A DNA stretch of 64,000 nt from Tahibacter amnicola (GTDB lineage Bacteria > Pseudomonadota > Gammaproteobacteria > Xanthomonadales > Rhodanobacteraceae), in contig NZ_CP104694.1 in the NCBI RefSeq assembly GCF_025398735.1, positions 2,753,001 to 2,817,000 of the forward strand. Reading direction: 5' to 3'. Positions 51,001 through 58,759 of the stretch are shown here, one piece after another. Under the pieces are notes generated by a model. It saw only the letters and a program-made list of their open reading frames with translations, was not told where the DNA came from and made no database searches. The first letter of the stretch is position 1, and each line of letters begins with the position of its first letter. Position numbers and translations under genes: made by a program.

Positions 51001-52169
51001 TTGGCCGCCGGATTGTCGCTCGCCAGTGTGGTCTGGCCCGACTGCAGGTTGCGCACGAGAATGCGAAAGTGTTCAGCGCCGTAGCCCGGGCCCAATGAAG
51101 CGCTCGTGGCGAACGCCACCGTGGTGCCATCGTCGGATATTCGCGGCCGGTCCCAGTAGTTACCGACAATGGCTTCGCCCGCGAAGCCAATGCTGACCAG
51201 TGCGGTCGTCTGCGCCACGCGATCGCGTACGAAAATGCCCTGGTCGGTGCGGGGATCGAGATTGCTGGCCAGCGAGGAGAATAGGACATAGCGGCCGTCG
51301 GGCGTGATGACCGGGTCGTAGCTGCCTCGGTTTGCACCTGCCCCCTCCGTGGTGACACTGATGCGCTCTACCGCGCCGGTTTCGCGATCGCGCAGGAAAA
51401 CGTCGGAAGCCCCGTTCGTATCACCCGCGACGAGATTGTCCGCTCTTGAGTCAAATACGATGAATCGTCCGGTGGCAGAAATCATCGCTGATTGCGGGTA
51501 TTGATTCCCGCCCTCGCCGAGGGCGTTGACATCCTCCCGGGTGACAGAAGGCGAGTCCATGTCGCGCAGAAACAGCTTCTGATGCGGGCCGGTGTTGCCG
51601 TCGGCAAGGTTGCGTGCCAGAGAAACAAAGGTCACGAAGCGACCGTCAGCGGAAAGGGTGGGGCGCCGGCTATCGTTGTCGCCGGGAATGGCGTAGTCGC
51701 GAGCGGTCACCAGCTGTGTCACGCCCAGTGTGGTGTCGCGCCGGTAGCATTGGGTTCGTGGGATCAACGGGGCGATGCCGGTCACCACGTTGGGTGCGGC
51801 GCTGCAAAACACGACATAGCGGCCGTCCGCGGAGATCGAACTTTCGGTGCTGTCGCCGGCAATGGCGCCATTGCGGTCGGTCAAGCTGACGATGGACAGC
51901 GTGTTGCGTTCGTTGTCCCGCAAGAAGATGTCTGATGCGCCGTTCCGATCATTCGGTACCAGGTTTGACGCAGCGCTTTCAAAGAGGACGTATCGGCCAT
52001 CCGCACTCACGCTCGGACTACCCGACGGCAATTCCCCCTGGGTTCCATATGCGAAGGGGTGGCCGAGTGTCACCAGCTGCAGATGGTCTGCCTGCGCAGT
52101 CAGCGGAGATATTAGGATGGCCGCTGAAACACATGCCATCGTTCGTTTTTTCAGTCCAGGCCAACGCAT
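48063..52169 (-). CDS. very large secreted PD40-propeller and Ig-like repeat protein
   Basis: Exported protein of 1,368 aa. A signal peptide (MACVSAAILISPLTAQA) is followed by about 800 residues of PD40/TolB-type beta-propeller repeats with the unit SADGRYVLFES then NGASDIFLRD; more than a dozen copies are visible. Then come two Ig-like domains (GTITVARDRGGDQC region), a cadherin-like domain (YEDTPLTLPAANGVLANDED) and a DUF11-like domain near the end. The C-terminus is GLFADGFESH, a short motif also found in the GH9 protein. The start at 52169 is chosen for its position before the signal; 52175 is also possible. It is probably a surface or extracellular structural protein; no enzyme motif is seen. 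Confidence 0.85.
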   Translation of the reverse strand: MRWPGLKKRTMACVSAAILISPLTAQADHLQLVTLGHPFAYGTQGELPSGSPSVSADGRYVLFESAASNLVPNDRNGASDIFLRDNERNTLSIVSLTDRNGAIAGDSTESSISADGRYVVFCSAAPNVVTGIAPLIPRTQCYRRDTTLGVTQLVTARDYAIPGDNDSRRPTLSADGRFVTFVSLARNLADGNTGPHQKLFLRDMDSPSVTREDVNALGEGGNQYPQSAMISATGRFIVFDSRADNLVAGDTNGASDVFLRDRETGAVERISVTTEGAGANRGSYDPVITPDGRYVLFSSLASNLDPRTDQGIFVRDRVAQTTALVSIGFAGEAIVGNYWDRPRISDDGTTVAFATSASLGPGYGAEHFRILVRNLQSGQTTLASDNPAANPWALHPAMTANGRVVYFDSTSTSLVNGDTNQARDVFERDVSTGIVRRISESVDGPIETGANGASTLPALSRNGRYLAFRSAATNLSGATNPAGAIYLATLETQSVRSLVPSSPSQLHGQLAISSSGRFVGFDSEADLIAGDAHTGKDLYVVDTSTGQLESLNIPAPAVTFPFHNASLALSDDGRYVVHLAAVREGDHGMRDRVFLTDRVARMTRRIDEHGSAGWDDKSATRIGISTDGRYVVYSSGANSLVGDDFNNTSDVFRYDRTLGTTRLISRAANGFTANGPSTGSRISDDARFIVYVSSASNLVPGDTNNAADIFVFDADSGSAARLTLTANATALNAPVTELAISNNGRTVAFTSAASNVVAGDTNGAADIFLHDRDTGETRLVTASVSHGAGNGAANSVSLSADGRRLAFAGAAWNWVDGDHNGSRSDVFRYIVAPSPTAITVVSAEPAQPVVGEPQVLTLRLDANGGEPQGSVLVREGSQVLCGPLPVIDGLARCELRMLTAGVHALSGEFTSGSNLFDSSQVAVNQVVSPAATALRVDTLPAVVRPGQGTLVRVDLDVQLPGSGVPTGTITVARDRGGDQCVIQLPATQCELPAGGAGRYRVSARYAGDSNYQASSVDAGEQFINTAPIARHDQFVTYEDTPLTLPAANGVLANDEDPDGDPLQVVTTVNGSGIGGEIALQADGSVYYAPPADSSGSDEFGYGIDDGYEAASASVRFQVLPVNDAPGFALSGDQLWPAGAAGPRELPAYAHSVRLGPADESGQQVAGWLVRVDDPANVVDDLSIAHDGTLRYTLTGNCGSVSVAVAVRDDGGTANGGMDTSPEQLFQVSVAAGVNLVATLRRVAHVTADEVQLTYTARIENQGTGAAHGTQVRATLSGNLLNATWTCEATANATCAAAGSGAISDEVDIAPGAALVYTVSTSVPAGGDAHVEVSLEALPIASEPDIDVSDNRATDSAVIGLFADGFESH

Positions 52170-52600
52170 GGTCATATCTCTGGCGAACGCGATTATTCGG
52201 GGAACGCCATTATTCGGTTCGACCCCACGCGGCCCTAATACGCTGCCGTACAGATTACAAAAGCGACCGTGAAAGTGCGTTTCGCCGCAACAACGCAACG
52301 GATCGGCGCGTCGCGGTCATGCGGTGAAAGGGAAGTTGCGAAAAATGGGACAGTGCGGACTAGGAGATTCGGAAGCGTCAAGCAGGCCGGGTAAATGGCG
52401 CGCACCCGCGTGAATTGCGCCGTGACGTTGGATTTGGCGGCGACACTCGCATTTTCGTGCCGTGGTCGCAGTGCGTCTTGTCGGGCGAGTTTTCCTGGGC
52501 CACAGGTAACCCGCCGTTGGCCCCCAGCAATCACGCTGCCCGTTGAATACCAGTGCGCGCGTCTCATTCGGGCGTGGCCTCAAGGAACACGGATTCGCGG
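52170..52600. other. 430-base intergenic region, no gene seen
   Basis: The gap between the divergent genes at 52169 and 52668 holds only shadow frames and presumably both promoters. Confidence 0.45.
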
Positions 52601-52629
52601 TTGTCCCGGCCGGTTCCTCGTCATAATCT
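52601..52629 (+). promoter_or_regulatory. candidate promoter for the gene at 52668
   Basis: TTGTCC (52601-52606), a 17-base spacer and TAATCT (52624-52629), about 40 bases before the start codon. Spacing fits sigma-70; the match is moderate. Confidence 0.35.
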
Positions 52630-52667
52630 GCCCTGTGCACCACCGGGCATTGGGGGCGAGATCGGCT

Positions 52668-53579
52668 ATGGGTTCGTTTGTCATTCTTGTCGTTGGCGAC
52701 GACTACCGGGAGCAGCTGGATGCGCTGTTGGGCGAGCCGACAGCGGAGTTCACCTACAAGAACGTCCTCGCCGATGCCACGCGCCTGTTCGGTACCCGGA
52801 ACAAGGCTCCGCTGCTGAAGGTCGCGCAGGAGCGCTACGGCATCGTTCCGCTCGTGAACAATCGCGAACCGCGTCCCGGCATGGACTACGGATGGATTCG
52901 CTTCGATGCGCGGGGAGCAATCTGCGAAATCCAGGCACTGGTTGATCCGGGCGGCAATCTGTGGAAGCCGCGGCCGGAGCCTCCGTTTCTCTCGTACTCG
53001 TCGTCGTCGGACGGGTGGCTGCTGAAAGAGGGAGCAATCGGCGCCACATTCGCGAATCGTGGTCCCTCGGGTGTTGCAACGGGGTGGGCCGGCTCGGCAC
53101 GCAAGCGCGATATCGCACTGGATGTCATGCGTCAGACGGTGCTTAGCGCAGCGGGAGCCCTGTGGGACGCGGCACACGCGGTGCGCGGGACTCTGGAATG
53201 GATACCCTACAACGTGTTCTGGGAGAGGTACCAGGACGCAGCAGAGGATCGCTACAAACTCGCCATCGACGCGTGGCGTTCCCAGCCGCTGGTCGCGGCC
53301 ATGCGTGCGGCCAACCGGGAGTTCCAACCGATACCCATCGGTCCGCCGTCCGACACGCGCTTCTTCGGGCTAGGGCCGCTCTGGCCTCACCGTGACGTGG
53401 ATCTGGACCGGTACCTGCTCCCGCGCGAGGAATTCCTTGCCGCGTACGGTATTCGCCAGATCGCCACGTTCTATGAGGTCGTACGGAATGGTCATTGGGG
53501 CAGGGATGTCGATGAGCGCGAGCTGTTCGACACCCTGGCGGATGATGACCTTCTGACGCTCGTCTTCGTGACGCATTGA
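52668..53579 (+). CDS. hypothetical protein, 303 aa
   Basis: Unrecognised soluble protein beginning MGSFVILVVGDDYREQLDAL. It is rich in Trp, Arg and Pro in its second half (ALWDAAHAVRGTLEWIPYNV; IGPPSDTRFFGLGPLWPHRD). No signal peptide or catalytic motif is visible. The start at 52668 has a nearby GAG-rich sequence and a plausible promoter; the in-frame ATG at 52395 would add an Arg/Cys-rich stretch and is rejected. The gene ends 16 bases before the convergent pseudouridine synthase gene. Confidence 0.65.
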   Translation: MGSFVILVVGDDYREQLDALLGEPTAEFTYKNVLADATRLFGTRNKAPLLKVAQERYGIVPLVNNREPRPGMDYGWIRFDARGAICEIQALVDPGGNLWKPRPEPPFLSYSSSSDGWLLKEGAIGATFANRGPSGVATGWAGSARKRDIALDVMRQTVLSAAGALWDAAHAVRGTLEWIPYNVFWERYQDAAEDRYKLAIDAWRSQPLVAAMRAANREFQPIPIGPPSDTRFFGLGPLWPHRDVDLDRYLLPREEFLAAYGIRQIATFYEVVRNGHWGRDVDERELFDTLADDDLLTLVFVTH

Positions 53580-53595
53580 GCGAATGCGCGGGTGT

Positions 53596-54306
53596 TCAGA
53601 ACCGCTCGTTCACCGGCAGGTAGCGCCACTGCCCGACGGACATCTTGCCCATGGATATACGCCCGATGCGAATGCGCTTGATCGTCAGCGGCGTCAGACC
53701 AACCTGGGCGCACATCGCCCGCAGCTGGCCTGGCTGCGGCGCCTTGATCGCAAAACGCAGGCGGTTTTCGCTTTGCCAGCTGACCTTGCACGGGGGAACA
53801 GGCCAGCCACCAACGCTCAGCCCGTGATTGAGCAGGGCCAGTCCGTTCTCGATCACCTCGCCGCTGACCTCGACGACGTACTCCTGCTCAATCGTGAGCG
53901 TATCCTCGATCAATCGGCGGGAAACGCGCCAGTCCTGCGTCAGTACAACCAGACCGCAACTGTCGGACTCCAGCCCGGCAGGGCAGGTCAGTTTGCGAAA
54001 GTGGCGCTTCAAAGCACGAATTCCGGAGGTGTCATCGGCACTGCGCGAGTCCAGCGAGATCTGCTGCAACGCCAGGTCGACACTTAGCCCTTCGGGCTTG
54101 TTCAACAGCATGGTCGCGGGTTGCACGGCGTCGAGGTTGGCGGCCGGGTCCAGGCTGACGATCTCGTCGGTCACCTTGTAGTGCGGCTCCTCGACCACAG
54201 CGCCGTCCACGCTGACCCAGCCGTTCTCGATGTATTGCTCCGCTTCGCTGCGAGAGCAGCCAATCAGCGCGGCAAGACGCTTGGAAAGACGGACGGGTTC
54301 ATTCAT
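53596..54306 (-). CDS. RsuA/RluB/E/F-family pseudouridine synthase-like protein
   Basis: Predicted rRNA pseudouridine synthase. An N-terminal S4 RNA-binding domain (RLSKRLAALIGCSRSEAEQY) is followed by the catalytic domain (LLNKPEGLS, GLVVLTQDWRVSRRLIED). The family's catalytic aspartate lies in GRLDxDS; here the block reads AGLESDSCGL, so glutamate E113 takes its place. C-terminal blocks LRAMCAQVGLTPLTIKRIRI and IGRISMGKM are normal. Whether it is active with Glu is uncertain; similar Glu-containing members may form a subgroup. The start at MNEPVRLSKR (54306) is placed at the S4 domain. The target site in rRNA is not known. Confidence 0.85.
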   Translation of the reverse strand: MNEPVRLSKRLAALIGCSRSEAEQYIENGWVSVDGAVVEEPHYKVTDEIVSLDPAANLDAVQPATMLLNKPEGLSVDLALQQISLDSRSADDTSGIRALKRHFRKLTCPAGLESDSCGLVVLTQDWRVSRRLIEDTLTIEQEYVVEVSGEVIENGLALLNHGLSVGGWPVPPCKVSWQSENRLRFAIKAPQPGQLRAMCAQVGLTPLTIKRIRIGRISMGKMSVGQWRYLPVNERF

Positions 54307-54389
54307 GGGGAGTGCCGTGGGTATTCGGGCGGCCATTGTAAGCGGCCTTGCCCGCGGTGGGCGTGCCCGAAAGCAGGTCGAAGTGCCTT

Positions 54390-54500
54390 GCAGGCTCGCT
54401 GTCGGGGTTCGCTGCGCTCACCGCGATCGACATGATTGCAAGATGCAGCAGCGCTTCCCGCAGCCCGGGTAAGCGCAGCACCCGTGGGAATGAAGATACA
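54390..54500. repeat. decayed copy of the 240-bp repeat unit
   Basis: GTCGGGGTTCGCTGCGCTCA and, further on, CAGCAGCGCTTCC and GCCCGGGTAAGCGCAGCACC are recognisable parts of the array at 57159-57780, with changes between them. Confidence 0.6.
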
Positions 54501-54846
54501 ACGGCAAAAAGTATATAAGCGTGGGTTGGGGTGCACCGAACTCCAGCAGGGGCGCCAGAACCCGGGACTCGACCCTCCCGCGGCCAATGCCACCTGACTC
54601 ACCAGGCCAGGAACATGCCCATTGGCAACACGGAGATCGGCGATGTCGCCGGAATCACGACGGTTGGAATCCGGCGCGCCCTGTAGCGGTCGCCGAATTG
54701 TTTCGGGGGCGGCGGCAGGTTGTTCACTGTAGAACCGGGAAAGGCCGAACCCCATTGGTGGCCCGGGGCTTTCCCATGGCTGGCGGCCTTTCCCCGGCAG
54801 CATCCCGGCCGCGCTTCGGGGTAAACGACCGCAACTTGGCTGATGG
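54501..54846. other. intergenic stretch, no gene seen
   Basis: About 350 bases between the repeat remnant and the gene ending at 54847. Only shadow frames are present. Confidence 0.45.
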
Positions 54847-55341
54847 TCAGCGTACCTGCTGCTGCACCAGCTGTTTCACCCGTGAATTGCTTTCCAGCGC
54901 CCGGATTTTCGGGTTGGCCATCAGGCTCGCGTAGTCCCCCTCCTGGATGGCCCGGGTGATGGCAGGGTCGGCCAGAATCGCCTGGATCTGCGGATCGGAC
55001 TGCAGGCTCATGATGGATTGCATCGCATCCGGATCCTGCGCCAGGCGCTTGCCGATCTGCGCGATGTCGAGGCTCAGGCCATCGTCGGGCGCTGAGGATG
55101 CGCCTGCCGAACTCGCTGCCGGCGCACCGTCGTACACGATTCGCGCGATGCTCGACTGCGGAATATGGACGGTCCCCAGGCTGGGCGAGAGCACGGTGTA
55201 CACGCCATTGGTGATGCTCTGGATCTCGCCTTCGATGCGGCTACCGTCCTTGAGCTCGACAGCCGGGGACGCCAGCGCGCCGGACGCAAGGCCGAACAAC
55301 GCAGCGGCCAGGCAGGCTTCGAGTACGCGCTTGAGTTTCAT
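54847..55341 (-). CDS. secreted small protein with STI1-like helical tail
   Basis: Exported protein of 164 aa. A signal peptide (VLEACLAAALFGLASGALA) precedes a small beta domain (VELKDGSRIEGEIQSITNGV) that looks like an SH3- or LSM-type fold of envelope proteins. The C-terminal half is helical and contains repeated DPxxx motifs (LAQDPDAMQSIMSLQSDP; ILADPAITRAIQEGDYASLM), like STI1-type chaperone-binding repeats. AGGG lies 8 bases before the ATG on the lower strand. Its function is unknown; a chaperone or assembly role is only a guess. Confidence 0.7.
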   Translation of the reverse strand: MKLKRVLEACLAAALFGLASGALASPAVELKDGSRIEGEIQSITNGVYTVLSPSLGTVHIPQSSIARIVYDGAPAASSAGASSAPDDGLSLDIAQIGKRLAQDPDAMQSIMSLQSDPQIQAILADPAITRAIQEGDYASLMANPKIRALESNSRVKQLVQQQVR

Positions 55342-55677
55342 CGGAGTCGCCCTTTGCATCATCGTCTGGGCATGCATCGTACTCCGTGCGGGGAGAAAGA
55401 ATGCGGACCGGGTTCAGGTTCGCCATTGCGGCGCCGAGCAAATGGCTGCCGGGTGCGAAATCGGCAGTGTTGGGGCATTCCGGCAGGGGGCGACTGCGCG
55501 GCGAGGCCCACCATCGGCCAGTTCTACCGCTGCTATGCCCTGAAACACCCCGTAGCCTGTGGTCACCGCAGGTGACCGCACGGTAGGGCGCCTCCTATCG
55601 GAAGAACGGCTAGAATCGCCCGCGCCGCGCCATGGGCGCGCCAAGCCTCACCCCCTTTCGAAGACGACGGAAAGACG
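55342..55677. other. intergenic stretch, no gene seen
   Basis: About 335 bases between two divergent genes, probably holding both promoters; no clear boxes or repeats were picked out. Confidence 0.4.
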
Positions 55678-56256
55678 ATGATCAACGACTTGCCCCAGGC
55701 TCAATCGGATATGCGCACTGGCTACTGCAGTGGCGGCGCAGGCGTTCTCGCCTCTTCATTGGCCTGGTTTGCCGCCGCTATCGCCACGATCAAGGCTTCG
55801 CCGCAACAAGCGGTCTGGGTTCTCTTCATCGGCGGCATGGCCATCCATCCGGTTGCCATCCTGATCTGCAAGCTGTTCGGCCGTTCCGGCAAACATGCCA
55901 AGACCAACCCCTTGGGTGCGCTGGCGGCGGCCAGTGTGTTCTGGCTCATTTTCAGCCTGCCTCTGGCCTATGTCGTTTCGCTGTATCGCATCGAGTGGTT
56001 CTTCCCGGCCATGCTGCTGGTGATCGGCGGCCGGTATCTGACGTTCAGCACGCTTTTTGGCCTGCGCGTCTACTGGGTGCTGGGAATGGCGCTTGCCGGC
56101 ACTGGCTATCTGCTCGGCAAGTTCGCGGTTACGCCGACTCTCGGTGCTTTTGCGGGCGCTTCTGTGGAGGCGCTGTTTGCGGTCTACATTCTGATTGCGG
56201 ATCGACGCGCGGCGACCCTGACGCCGGCCGGGGCGCATGCTGCCGAGTCGGCATGA
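55678..56256 (+). CDS. DUF7010-type membrane protein
   Basis: Integral membrane protein of 192 aa with about six helices. It matches the DUF7010 pattern: QSDMRTGYCSGGAGVLASSL at the N-terminus, then LFIGGMAIHPVAIL, LFGRSGKHAKTNPLG, EWFFPAMLLVIGGRYLTFST and GLRVYWVLGMAL. The family has no known function. The start ATG at 55678 gives the conserved N-terminus. It is divergent from the secreted protein gene upstream. Confidence 0.8.
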   Translation: MINDLPQAQSDMRTGYCSGGAGVLASSLAWFAAAIATIKASPQQAVWVLFIGGMAIHPVAILICKLFGRSGKHAKTNPLGALAAASVFWLIFSLPLAYVVSLYRIEWFFPAMLLVIGGRYLTFSTLFGLRVYWVLGMALAGTGYLLGKFAVTPTLGAFAGASVEALFAVYILIADRRAATLTPAGAHAAESA

Positions 56257-56323
56257 CGCAGCATCCGTCAAGCGCGTGCGGTGCGACCGCCCTGCGACGG
56301 CCGCACGCACTTGCCTGGCGTTT

Positions 56324-56782
56324 CTACGGCCCGTTATCGCAATTCCCACCCAGCGTGAAGTGGTAATCGACCAACTGCCACGCACCACCGCGTGTGCTGT
56401 GCCACTGGTAAATCCAGGTTTCCAGGCCACCGCCGTCGATGCGGGGCACGCGGCGCTTGAAGGTGATGGATTCTCCCTCGGTTCCCGTCAACGGCAGCGC
56501 GTGCGGTGGATCGGGCGGGGTGGCTCCTTCTGCAGAGTTGCGCCAGATATGGGTGATTTCCAGGTCACCCGAATCCGGCGCCGCCGCATGCTTCAGCGGC
56601 GTATTCGCCATCCGCACGGCGATCCAGGCATAGGCTTCCCGGCTCTCTTTCGTGCCGGATTTGAGCGAGAACGACTCCGTCGTTTCCACATCGCGTGTGA
56701 CACCTGCTGCCAAAGCCGGTGTCGTCGCGAATGACAGCGCAATGCCCAGGGTGAGGGTATGCGCGATCCAGTGAGATTTCAT
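56324..56782 (-). CDS. secreted hypothetical protein, 152 aa
   Basis: Exported protein with a signal peptide (HTLTLGIALSFATTPALAA) and a mature beta-rich domain (TTESFSLKSGTKESREAYAW; LETWIYQWHSTRGGAWQLVD). The family is not recognised. GGGAG lies 6 bases before the ATG at 56782 on the lower strand. It is convergent with the DUF7010 gene. Confidence 0.65.
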   Translation of the reverse strand: MKSHWIAHTLTLGIALSFATTPALAAGVTRDVETTESFSLKSGTKESREAYAWIAVRMANTPLKHAAAPDSGDLEITHIWRNSAEGATPPDPPHALPLTGTEGESITFKRRVPRIDGGGLETWIYQWHSTRGGAWQLVDYHFTLGGNCDNGP

Positions 56783-57158
56783 AAGAACTCCCATCGTTGA
56801 CGCAGAACGCGCCAAGCGCCCTGCTGGTGTAGAGATATGCAGCGTGCAAGTAGCGGCGGCGTGACGCGTCCTTCCGCATCAGCCGCGACCTGTGGTGAGA
56901 CGTGGAGGTGGATACGTCACCGCTCGTCAGCGGAACGCACCGTCCAGCGTGCTTCGCGATGCACATTGGCGCAGCTCCCCACGCCTCACCACCGGCGTTT
57001 TCAACAGCAAATGTCACCGGAAACACCGTCGATGGCAGTGAGTGGCAGGCGGCCTCTCCGGCAAGGACGACCACCACCGCTTGCAACCCCGCCCCGGCCA
57101 AGGGCGACGGTGTTTCCTACGGCATTCGCAAAGCCTCGAACGTACGCGCTATCGCTGT
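56783..57158. other. intergenic stretch before the repeat array, no gene seen
   Basis: About 375 bases. A + frame from 56902 runs on into the repeats and has no known motif, so it is not called. The region probably includes the promoter of the - gene starting at 56782. Confidence 0.4.
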
Positions 57159-57780
57159 CGTAGCCCGGGAGCGCAGTGCGCCCGGGGCAAATCACGCGAC
57201 AGCAATAAAACGCGCACAACTGCAGGTTGCGCTCACCGCCAACCGACATGGTTATCGCAGCCCCACCCCGGGTGAACCCTTCGGGTTAACCCGGGCTACA
57301 GAACAGCAGCGCTTCCTGTAGCCCGGGTAAGCGCAGCGCACCCGGGGTAAATCACGCGACAGCAATAAAACGTGCACAACTGCAGGTTTGGCTGAGCGCA
57401 GCGATGCCTAACAGGAGTGCCAGACCACAGGCCGAAGTTCCCTATAGGCCCGGTGTCGGGGTTCGCTGCGCTCACCGCCAACCGACATGGTTATCGCAGC
57501 CCCACCCCCGGGTGAACCCTTCGGGTTAACCCGGGCTACAGAACAGCAGCGCTTCCTGTAGCCCGGGTAAGCGCAGCGCACCCGGGGTAAATCACGCGAC
57601 AGCAATAAAACGTGCACAACTGCAGGTTTGGCTGAGCGCAAAGCCCAACAGGAGCGCCAGACCACAGGCCGAAGTTCCCTATAGGCCTGGTGTCGGGGTT
57701 CGCTGCGCTCACCGCCAACCGACATGGTTATCGCAGCCCCACCCCCGGGTGAACCCTTCGGGTTAACCCGGGCTACAGAA
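57159..57780. repeat. tandem array of REP/BIME-like 240-bp units
   Basis: Three consecutive copies: 57159-57316 (shortened), 57317-57556 (240 bases) and 57557-57780. Each starts TGTAGCCCGGG (or a close form) and ends with CCCGGGCTACAG, so the ends are inverted. The left end forms CCCGGGT...ACCCGGG around AAGCGCAGCGC, and the right end forms CCCGGGTGAACCC/GGGTTAACCCGGG around TTC. Copies two and three are nearly identical, suggesting recent duplication. Single or decayed copies lie at 38801, 41934, 45409, 48001 and 54390. No transposase of the REP-associated (RAYT) type is in the window. Confidence 0.9.
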
Positions 57781-57798
57781 GCCATATGACCCCGCTGA

Positions 57799-58119
57799 TC
57801 AGCGCGCTAATCGCTGCCGTTGAAACTCCGCATGACTCTCCAGCGTCGTCACCGCATCGACAAAGTCGGTGAGCTGGGCGACGACGTAACCGGCGTCGTG
57901 CATCAGGTCGGACCGGCGTGGATTGTCGCCATGGGCCGCCGCGCGCAGCAGCTGCGCCACGGTACGCAAACTGGCGAGCGTGGTATCGCGGATATGACGC
58001 GCAGCGTGCAGGATGCGCGGAAAATCGTGGTGGTCCTCGGCCAGGACGGCTACGAGCACATCCTGGATACCGTACTCGGGGGAGGTGTCGGCCTGATCGT
58101 CATCGTGAGAATGGCTCAT
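57799..58119 (-). CDS. hypothetical helical protein, 106 aa
   Basis: Small soluble, mostly helical protein beginning MSHSHDDDQADTSPEYG with a His/Asp-rich N-terminus. The rest is two or three amphipathic helices (IQDVLVAVLAEDHHDFPRIL; ASLRTVAQLLRAAAHG). AAGGAG lies 6 bases before the ATG at 58119, an excellent ribosome binding site. The family is not recognised. A very strong hairpin lies about 65 bases upstream in its leader. Confidence 0.7.
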   Translation of the reverse strand: MSHSHDDDQADTSPEYGIQDVLVAVLAEDHHDFPRILHAARHIRDTTLASLRTVAQLLRAAAHGDNPRRSDLMHDAGYVVAQLTDFVDAVTTLESHAEFQRQRLAR

Positions 58120-58759
58120 GCATCGCTCCTTGATGGCATGGAGCGGGCAGGGCGCGACGACGGAGCCTTCGATGAATGCTGCAACCGCCTGCACCGGCGT
58201 GAAAGCCGGTGCAGGCGGCGGGTACGACTCGACGGCAAGTGTTCGCGGATCGCGAACGGGCGTTCCATGCGGAGAGACATTGCGGTGTCCTCGACGAGTG
58301 GGGAGTACCCGTCACCGGACCCGAAGCGGTGACGGACGGCGCATGGTTGGCGTACCGGATTCTCGAACCGGCCAGCATTGCTGCTGCCACGCGCCGCCCG
58401 CCGTTGAAACCTGAGGGTATCAAAGGGCGCCCAGCCGACGACTGGGCGCGAAAAAAGCGCCGTCATCGTCGGATGGGCGCTTGGGGGCGCCGAGAATACC
58501 AGGACGCCAATCCTGGGCTGCCGATTTGGCGGCAGCGGGGCGATTCTTGCGGAGATGCCGGGTGGGCGTCAATCCGTTTGCGGGTGAATATTCCGGGCGG
58601 GGCGGTATGGCGGGACGCGTTCCTATTTCGCAGCGGTGGGAGTTCCTTGCCTCCCATCACAGCAAGGATCTGAGGCGTCCACCCGGCGACGTTCCCATCG
58701 CCCATTCGGTGCGCACGTCGAACGTGGATCTGGTGCTTGACCGCCGAGAGGGGATCACC
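58120..58759. other. 640-base intergenic region with a strong hairpin
   Basis: The divergent gap between the genes starting at 58119 and 58760. A frame at 58209-58673 runs through the hairpin and looks non-coding (Arg/Gly-rich). No tRNA could be confirmed, although GGTTCGAGAATCC on the lower strand near 58360 resembles a T-loop. Confidence 0.4.
58185..58218. promoter_or_regulatory. perfect 14-bp hairpin
   Basis: CCGCCTGCACCGGC and GCCGGTGCAGGCGG form a perfect stem around GTGAAA. It lies about 65 bases upstream of the - gene at 58119. It could be a terminator or a regulatory structure in that gene's leader; no T-tract follows on either strand. Confidence 0.5.

Noticed and set aside
56902-57321. 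139-aa frame leading into the repeat array
   Set aside because: Its C-terminal third is encoded by the repeat, and it has no good ribosome binding site or known domain.
57159-57780. CRISPR array
   Set aside because: The repeat units are 160-240 bases and directly abutting, without spacers.
58340-58400. tRNA-like T-loop GGTTCGAGAATCC on the lower strand
   Set aside because: The stem lengths and loop size do not fit, and no acceptor or anticodon arms could be drawn.
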